This document shows, in pieces, positions 53,581 through 58,623 of a DNA stretch of 58,623 bases; positions within the stretch are counted from its first letter, which is position 1; the number at the start of each line of letters is the position of its first letter. The notes beneath the pieces are model-generated. The model was not told where the DNA came from. It did no database searches and worked only from the letters and a program-made list of their open reading frames with translations. Source of the stretch: Agathobacter sp. (GTDB lineage Bacteria > Bacillota > Clostridia > Lachnospirales > Lachnospiraceae). Position numbers and translations under genes: made by a program. The stretch covers positions 1-58,623 of the forward strand of contig JAFQRZ010000021.1 of NCBI GenBank assembly GCA_017409825.1. The letters are read 5' to 3'.

Positions 53581-53609
53581 ATTATACCACAAACCATTTT
53601 TAATGTACA
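53581..53609 (-). promoter_or_regulatory. uvrB promoter
   Basis: Minus-strand -10 TATAAT (53581-53586), 17-base spacer and -35 TGTACA (53604-53609), about 59 bases before the uvrB ATG. The SOS box abuts the -35 element. Confidence 0.7.
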
Positions 53610-53621
53610 GAACATTTGTTC
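53610..53621. promoter_or_regulatory. LexA (SOS) box upstream of uvrB
   Basis: GAACATTTGTTC fits the Gram-positive SOS consensus GAAC-N4-GTTC exactly and touches the -35 element of the uvrB promoter. uvrBA is a classic SOS operon, so LexA repression is expected. Confidence 0.82.
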
Positions 53622-53624
53622 TTT

Positions 53625-53975
53625 TTAAATCATAAAGCAATCAATCATCCCCGCTACAACAGAGACACTTACCAATGCTCTAGCAATCTGGAATTTGTTT
53701 TCTTTCTTAGAAAACTTCTGCAACAAGAATGCGATAACCGATAATGCTCCGATTGCTACTGTGATTAAAATCTGATCCATCATGTAAAGTGGTGTGCTAC
53801 GTACACCACAGTAGGCGATAATGACACCCCATACAGATAAGAAGTACAAAAGACCTTTCTTTATCTTTTCATTCTTCAAAAAGTGAACCAATACCAGTGC
53901 CGCTACACTAATGATACCCATTACAAAAAACGTAATTACAAGTAGTCCTAAAGGATCCATAAATAATTCTAACAT
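53625..53975 (-). CDS. Small integral membrane protein, function unknown
   Basis: 116 residues with four predicted transmembrane helices (about 8-32, 40-57, 66-88, 96-114) and little outside the membrane. No family recognised. GAGAGG before the ATG. It sits alone between the histidine kinase and uvrB. Confidence 0.7.
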   Translation of the reverse strand: MLELFMDPLGLLVITFFVMGIISVAALVLVHFLKNEKIKKGLLYFLSVWGVIIAYCGVRSTPLYMMDQILITVAIGALSVIAFLLQKFSKKENKFQIARALVSVSVVAGMIDCFMI

Positions 53976-54082
53976 AATTGTTACCTCTCTTTCTTTACTT
54001 CGGAACTGTGTTCCTGTTTTGTTTACAAGTTCATCTTACGGTAAACTTCTAAAGAAATTTGCAAGGTAATTCTAAAGAAATT

Positions 54083-55144
54083 CTAAAGATTCTTTTTTAT
54101 TTTAGCCAATTTTATTTCAATCGAAAACGTGTCCTCCATCTGCGATATCCGAACCGCTCCACCATACTGTGTCACAATTTTCCGAATACTATCAATGCCT
54201 ATCCTTGTACTTTCCACCAGCCTATTTAATCTCTTACATCGGTTAGATTGGATGATGCACACATATCCGTCTTTCTCCATCATCTGTAGCTGTACAGGTA
54301 GTGTTGCATCTGCATACTTACGAATATTCGAAGCCAAATTATCGAAAATACGTCGCAATTCTTCCACGTCAAATTCACCAGAAAATGCAGGGCATGCTTC
54401 TAACGAAATCTCCAATAAGAATTCGTCTTCCAGTTCTGCACTCCACGCATCTACTAACTGTTCCATCAAGAGCCTTCCATCCTCAAAAAACGCCAAATGA
54501 CGACTGCCTCCATCCAAAAGTCGATCCGTCAGCACCTTAATCTGCTGGGATTTCTGCTCCACCAACTCCATGTATGCTTTTACCTCTTCCGTAGTCAAAT
54601 TCTCTTTTTGCCTCATAAACTCAGAATATGACATCATGGAAGTAAGTGGTGTACGAATGTCGTGGGAAAGCGAACGAATCAGGCTCATCTTATCTTCCTG
54701 TAACTGTCTTTCTTTTGCTTGAAAAGCTTCCTCTTCTTTCGAAAGCTCATTTACACGTTTCGCCAGCTCAGTCAATTCATTTTTTCCACGCAACGGAATC
54801 TCATAGTTCCACTCGTGTCGCCCCAATGCATCAATCCCTTTTACCACCTCACGGATATACGCCAACCGTTCACCTACTAAGGATAAAAATAAAATGATGA
54901 ACAAAACAATGCCTGACACGAAGCTGATTCCTAGAATTCCATACTGTATGTCATACAACTGATATTCCGAAATCATCAACAGCTCTTCTTTCACATACTT
55001 TAGCACGAGCACATTTGCTACCTCGTTCAGCACCCAAAAACAGATTGTCGATATCAAAAATGAAGCACCAAACAAGCCTAAAATTTCTTTCGACAAGCGT
55101 TGAGAGGATTTTGTTTTTTCTATTACATCTTCATTACTCCACAT
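54083..55144 (-). CDS. Sensor histidine kinase with unusual ATP-binding end
   Basis: 353 residues: two transmembrane helices (about 22-48 and 69-92), a HAMP-like linker, and a DHp helix with SLSHDIRTPLTSMMSY (phospho-His161). The N box is recognisable (DNLASNIRKYADA), but the usual DxGxG lid and G boxes are not: the equivalent stretch reads QSNRCKRLNRLVESTRIGIDSIRKIV. It may bind ATP in a divergent way or have reduced activity. It overlaps the response regulator stop by 11 bases, so the two form one system. Confidence 0.85.
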   Translation of the reverse strand: MWSNEDVIEKTKSSQRLSKEILGLFGASFLISTICFWVLNEVANVLVLKYVKEELLMISEYQLYDIQYGILGISFVSGIVLFIILFLSLVGERLAYIREVVKGIDALGRHEWNYEIPLRGKNELTELAKRVNELSKEEEAFQAKERQLQEDKMSLIRSLSHDIRTPLTSMMSYSEFMRQKENLTTEEVKAYMELVEQKSQQIKVLTDRLLDGGSRHLAFFEDGRLLMEQLVDAWSAELEDEFLLEISLEACPAFSGEFDVEELRRIFDNLASNIRKYADATLPVQLQMMEKDGYVCIIQSNRCKRLNRLVESTRIGIDSIRKIVTQYGGAVRISQMEDTFSIEIKLAKIKKNL

Positions 55145-55877
55145 AATACCCCTTTCCCCAAGCCGTTTTGATGTATCTTGGATTGCGGGAATCGTCCCCT
55201 ATTTTCTTGCGGATGTTTTTGATATGCACCATAATCGCACTATCTGCCACCGCATCTTCTCCCCAAATGCTCTGATAAATATTATCCAGCGAATAGACCT
55301 TTTTCTTATGACTCACCAAAAGCTCCAATATCTTAAACTCTGTTCCTGTAAGAGAAATCACCACATCCCCGCGAAGCACAGACTGATTATCCAAATCCAA
55401 AATCAGGTCGCCAAATAAAATCTGATTTCGCATTTCTCCACTTGTATTATTTCCAACTGTTGCACCTACCTGCGCATCTCCACGAACAGCTCCATCACCT
55501 GTTGCTTGCACGCTACGACGCAAAATGGCCTTTACACGCATCAAAAGTTCCATGTTAGAAAATGGCTTCACGACATAATCATCCGCTCCCGCAGAAAATC
55601 CCATCACCTTATCCATTTCCCCAGAATATGCCGTTAGAAAAATAATCGGTGCATCTGTTGTCTTACGAAGTTCCATTGCTGCCATAAACCCAGTTAGTTC
55701 TGGCATATTGACATCCAGAATATACAAATCAATTTCTGGACTAGCCGCCTCTATCACCGCACGTCCATCTGCCACAGCAAGCACCTCATAACCTTCCCCT
55801 TCCAAAAGGAGCTTCAATATATCTCTGATTTCTTTTTCATCATCTGCAATTAAAATATGATTCTTCTCATTTTTCAT
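55134..55877 (-). CDS. OmpR/PhoB-family response regulator
   Basis: 247 residues. Receiver domain with acidic pocket ADDEKE (Asp12-13), phospho-Asp55 (LYILDVNMPE), and VVKPF near residue 105; then a linker and a winged-helix DNA-binding domain (ISLTGTEFKILELLVSHKKKVYS, GEDAVADSAIMVHIKNIRKKIGDD). It resembles VanR-type regulators. Cognate of the overlapping kinase. Its ATG follows the AraC stop by 17 bases. Confidence 0.93.
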   Translation of the reverse strand: MKNEKNHILIADDEKEIRDILKLLLEGEGYEVLAVADGRAVIEAASPEIDLYILDVNMPELTGFMAAMELRKTTDAPIIFLTAYSGEMDKVMGFSAGADDYVVKPFSNMELLMRVKAILRRSVQATGDGAVRGDAQVGATVGNNTSGEMRNQILFGDLILDLDNQSVLRGDVVISLTGTEFKILELLVSHKKKVYSLDNIYQSIWGEDAVADSAIMVHIKNIRKKIGDDSRNPRYIKTAWGKGYYVE

Positions 55878-55894
55878 AAATAGGCTACCTCACT

Positions 55895-56758
55895 TTATGT
55901 AAATGTGTTGGTCTGCTTCCGATATTGCAACGGAGTGACACCATGTGTTTCTTTGAAATTACGGATAAATAAATTCACACTTGGATACCCACAAGACAGT
56001 GCTACTTCTGTAATCGGCAAATCCGTACTTACCAGCAAATCCTTCGCCTTTGACATTCGAAGGTGGAGCACATACTGCATAAACCCTATCGAGAAATGCT
56101 CCTTAAAATACCAGGACACATATTTCTCCGACAAGTGAAACTCTTGTGCGAGCATACTAAGTGTAATCTTTTCCGTATAGTGCTTCTGAATAAACGTAAT
56201 CAATTCCCTTTGCATATCCGTGGCATTCCCAAAGCTTGCCTGCACAAAAGTCTCTTCTCTCATCAGATATTCTATCATCTCTAACAAAAGAATTCTGGTA
56301 CGAAGCTGATATCCAGTTTCTTTTTCATCATTAACCGTTATCAAATCCTGTATCATTTGGCACACCTGTTTTTTTGCCACGATATTTTCTAACTGGCATG
56401 GAAAAAGGAGTTTCTTTTGACGCAACGGAAGAAACACTTCTGTCTCCAACGCATCCTCTATCTGAAAGGACAAAAATGTGAGTGGAAACAGCAAAGTATA
56501 ATACTCGACACCCATATCGTCCGATTCCATAAAATGAAGCTCTCCAGTATTTACAAAAAACAAATCGCCTGGCCCCGCATGAAATACCTCTTCCTGAACA
56601 TAGATTGTAATCTTTCCTTTTTGGACGTAAATGATTTCTACCTCATCGTGCCAATGCACTGGAATATGAAATGCTTTTCTTGGTTTTCGCATATAGTACT
56701 GCGTATATGGATACGCTTTCGTTCCATGCGGTTTGTTTTCTTTTAATTCTCGATACAT
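55895..56758 (-). CDS. AraC-family transcriptional regulator with cupin domain
   Basis: About 287 residues: N-terminal cupin (FHIPVHWHDEVEIIYVQKGKITIYVQ, GPGDLFFVNTGELH) for a small ligand such as a sugar, and a C-terminal double helix-turn-helix (LSMLAQEFHLSEKYVSWYFKEHF, PITEVALSCGYPSVNLFIRNFKETHGVTPLQYRK). The ATG at 56758 has AAGGAAA at a good distance. It is divergent from the MATE gene and may control it. Confidence 0.92.
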   Translation of the reverse strand: MYRELKENKPHGTKAYPYTQYYMRKPRKAFHIPVHWHDEVEIIYVQKGKITIYVQEEVFHAGPGDLFFVNTGELHFMESDDMGVEYYTLLFPLTFLSFQIEDALETEVFLPLRQKKLLFPCQLENIVAKKQVCQMIQDLITVNDEKETGYQLRTRILLLEMIEYLMREETFVQASFGNATDMQRELITFIQKHYTEKITLSMLAQEFHLSEKYVSWYFKEHFSIGFMQYVLHLRMSKAKDLLVSTDLPITEVALSCGYPSVNLFIRNFKETHGVTPLQYRKQTNTFT

Positions 56759-56851
56759 ATCTATTTCCTTTTCCCGTCCAAACAATAGTTTCTACTTACA
56801 GAATATCAAACATCTAGAAATAGTGCAATTTTTAAATGAAATAATGTGAGA

Positions 56852-56863
56852 TTTTACGTAAAA
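56852..56863. promoter_or_regulatory. Palindrome between AraC and MATE genes
   Basis: The 12-base perfect palindrome TTTTACGTAAAA lies in the divergent promoter region, 40 bases before the MATE ATG. Possible operator; A/T-rich palindromes of this size can be chance. Confidence 0.25.
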
Positions 56864-56903
56864 CTCTAGGTAAAATGATAATAATTCAGGAAAGGATATA
56901 TCT

Positions 56904-58217
56904 ATGAGCGAAAGAAAAACTCTTGGGCAATTATTTGTCCCGATTTGTATAGAGACTATATTTTTTATGTTGGCAGGCATGGTGGATACGCTGATGCTTT
57001 CCTCCGTCGGAGACCAGGCAGTCGGTGCCGTCGGAACTGCCAACACCTACATCGGTATGTTTATCATCATGTACTCCGTTGTATCGAATGGTATGATGGC
57101 GGTTATGACACAAAACATCGGAGCAGGCAAACCTGGTATCGCATATCAGGCAAGACAGCTCGGCATCATTTTTAATGCATTGGTTGGTATTGTAATCAGT
57201 GGAATCCTGTACTTCTGCGGCGGATTTATCCTAGATGTTGTTGGGATTGCAGATGCACTTCGCCAGCCTGCCCTCGAATATTTACAGATTGTGGGAGGCT
57301 TCAGCTTTTTAAATGCCTTAATCCCAATCTTCTCCGGTTATTTACGAGCATTCGGCTTTATGCGACAGCCACTTACCGCAACGATTGTTGCAAACATCCT
57401 AAACCTTTGTTTAAACGCCGTATTTTTATTTGTTTTTGAAATGGGCGTTGCTGGTGTGGCAATTGCAACCGTTATATCAAAAGTGCTAAACCTTACACTT
57501 GTTTCGATTGCATCGATGAAATTAGTAAAGGCCAAAGACGATCCACATCGTCTTCCACCAAAAGAAGTCTTTCAACAAATTGTTCAGATTGGACTACCTT
57601 CTGCAATGGAATCGGCTTTGTACAATTTTGCAATGACCCTTATGATGCGATTTTTGAATCAGATGGATCCAGATGGATTTAACGTTACTGCCCGTTCTTA
57701 CACGGCACAGATTACCCACTTCTCTTTTGCAATCGGAGCAGCCCTCGCTCAGGCCAACGCCATTATGACTGGCTGGCGTGTGGGAGCCAAAGAATTCGAC
57801 GCATGCGATAGAGGAACGAAAAAGGCTGCTGTCATTGGTATCGTAGTTGCAATCGCGGTAGAAGCCTCATTTGCTATTTTTGCACATCCAATTATGTCAC
57901 TATTTACCGATAATCCTGCGATGGTTTCCTTGGTTCAAATCCTATTAGCTATCGACATCTTTTTAGAAATCGGACGTGTGAGCAACCTGGTATTTGGAAA
58001 CGCTTTAAAAACCAGCGGTGATGCCCTCTTCCCTGTTATTATCGGAGTGGTATTTATGTTCCTTTGTGCTGTATGCGGCACTTACTTCTTCGGTATTCAT
58101 TTAAATCTTTTGGTTGTGGGAGCATATATCGCATTAGCATTAGACGAATGCACCAGAGCTGTTGCCATGTTCTTACGCTGGCAAAGTGGAAAATGGAAAG
58201 AAAAATCTATCGTATAG
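56904..58217 (+). CDS. MATE-family efflux transporter
   Basis: 437 residues, 12 transmembrane helices. PICIETIFFMLAGMVDTLMLSSVGDQAVGAVG at the start and the repeated half from about residue 230 (QIGLPSAMESALYNFAMTLMMRFLNQM) are typical of MATE exporters, which use ion gradients to expel drugs or metabolites. AGGAAAGG before the ATG. Divergent from an AraC regulator. Substrate unknown. Confidence 0.92.
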   Translation: MSERKTLGQLFVPICIETIFFMLAGMVDTLMLSSVGDQAVGAVGTANTYIGMFIIMYSVVSNGMMAVMTQNIGAGKPGIAYQARQLGIIFNALVGIVISGILYFCGGFILDVVGIADALRQPALEYLQIVGGFSFLNALIPIFSGYLRAFGFMRQPLTATIVANILNLCLNAVFLFVFEMGVAGVAIATVISKVLNLTLVSIASMKLVKAKDDPHRLPPKEVFQQIVQIGLPSAMESALYNFAMTLMMRFLNQMDPDGFNVTARSYTAQITHFSFAIGAALAQANAIMTGWRVGAKEFDACDRGTKKAAVIGIVVAIAVEASFAIFAHPIMSLFTDNPAMVSLVQILLAIDIFLEIGRVSNLVFGNALKTSGDALFPVIIGVVFMFLCAVCGTYFFGIHLNLLVVGAYIALALDECTRAVAMFLRWQSGKWKEKSIV

Positions 58218-58430
58218 TATAGGGGGCCTCTCCTCCCTATTCGAAAAGGGTGTCACAAATATCAATTTGGCGACGCCCTTATTTTTATATTTCGAAATGC
58301 ATATATCTGCGTCTCGCAGTTGCATTTCCTCTCGGTTAAGAAAAACGCTGAATTTCTAAGAAACACACTTCCTGCTCTTATGATTTATTGTGTCTATCAA
58401 AAGTTTTACACTCTGCACCACTTTGTGCGT
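58218..58430. other. Intergenic region, no gene seen; structured
   Basis: I see no supported reading frame from 58218 to the window end. This part holds the MATE terminator and a further hairpin at 58294-58328 (GAAATGCA/TGCATTTC outer stem, CTGCG/CGCAG inner stem), then A/T-rich unassigned sequence before the long palindrome. Confidence 0.6.
58248..58287 (+). terminator. Terminator of the MATE gene
   Basis: Imperfect stem GGGTGTC-ACAAAT/AATTTGG-CGACGCCC followed by TTATTTTTAT. It shares its CAAATATC core and ends with the uvrA terminator at 48490. Confidence 0.78.
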
Positions 58431-58623
58431 GTGCATAAAGACACCATTACGAGAATTTCGTCGTTTCTCTTATGTGGGCAGGATTATAAAATGTCATGAG
58501 CCATGCAAACTGTTTGACGCACCGTTCTTGTGCGGAGTTTTTGCATGGCTCATGTAATATCACCTTTATAAGACTGCCCACATTAGAGAAACAGGAATTT
58601 GAGAACGGTGTCTGTTGCACAAC
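58430..58623. repeat. Long imperfect palindrome truncated by the window edge
   Basis: Two arms of about 80 bases face each other around a centre at about 58510-58535. Matching blocks include AGACACC with GGTGTCT, GTTTCTCT with AGAGAAAC, ATGTGGGCAG with CTGCCCACAT, TTATAAA with TTTATAA and CATGAGCCATGCAA with TTGCATGGCTCATG. The pairing runs to the last base (GTGCA/TGCAC), so the element may extend beyond the window. Candidates are a fold-back MITE or a structured RNA; it contains no gene I can support. Confidence 0.75.

Overview
The window looks like a chromosomal segment from a motile, Gram-positive anaerobe of the Clostridia, most likely family Lachnospiraceae. This rests on moderate-to-low G+C, AGGAGG-type ribosome binding sites, Rho-independent terminators after most units, a B. 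subtilis-type SOS box, ECF vitamin transporters, flagellar rod genes beside an MreB homologue, and several families common in Lachnospiraceae (SprA-related protein, DUF975, YcxB-like, DUF2804). Genus cannot be assigned. I found no prophage, insertion sequence or CRISPR array. Most genes lie on the minus strand.

Layout. Positions 1-240 hold a strong rRNA-type promoter and structured leader reading left out of the window, so an rRNA operon probably begins just past the left edge. Two tRNA-Ser genes (GGA, TGA) follow, with their own promoter. 0.6-6.0 kb is a housekeeping run: ispD, tsaD, a small exported protein, rnz, rimI, tsaB, tsaE and a YcxB-like protein. It carries three of the four genes for tRNA t6A formation. 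6.1-10.2 kb is an A+T-rich signalling island: Ser/Thr kinase, FHA-linked S1C protease and PP2C phosphatase. 10.3-11.4 kb is a riboflavin transporter under an FMN riboswitch. 11.4-17.3 kb has a small protein, an XRE regulator, a DHH phosphoesterase, Tex, and a plus-strand trio that includes an SprA-related metalloprotease-like protein. 17.3-19.4 kb is a decaying-looking cluster of lipoproteins and a truncated transglutaminase-like protein. 19.5-25.7 kb holds a membrane alpha/beta hydrolase and a CE4 deacetylase divergent around a perfect 24-bp inverted repeat, then a YfcC carrier, motA and a BFD-like 2Fe-2S protein.

25.7-32.0 kb contains ABC-F ATPase, coaBC with a PanT-like ECF component, an NlpC/P60-like protein, idi and azlCD. 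32-38.5 kb is a glycan locus: DUF2804, a permuted membrane-bound GH3, a heparanase-like GH79 and a TetR regulator. 38.6-42.6 kb has a degenerate HD-GYP protein, a membrane-tethered GNAT and recD2. 42.8-48.3 kb is the mbl-flhO-flhP type cluster, here split by an A+T-rich MBOAT/SGNH acyltransferase pair. 48.5-53.6 kb is uvrB-uvrA under an SOS box. 53.6-58.2 kb has a small membrane protein, an AraC/response regulator/histidine kinase set and a divergent MATE exporter. The last 405 bases are structured and hold no gene I can support; they end in a roughly 200-base imperfect palindrome cut by the window edge.

The best candidates for something little described are the kinase (extracellular MORN repeats)-protease/FHA-phosphatase island, the acyltransferase pair inside the mreB-flagellar operon, the permuted double-anchored GH3 next to GH79, and the two long inverted repeats. 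All functions are read from sequence motifs and memory of the families; no database search was run.
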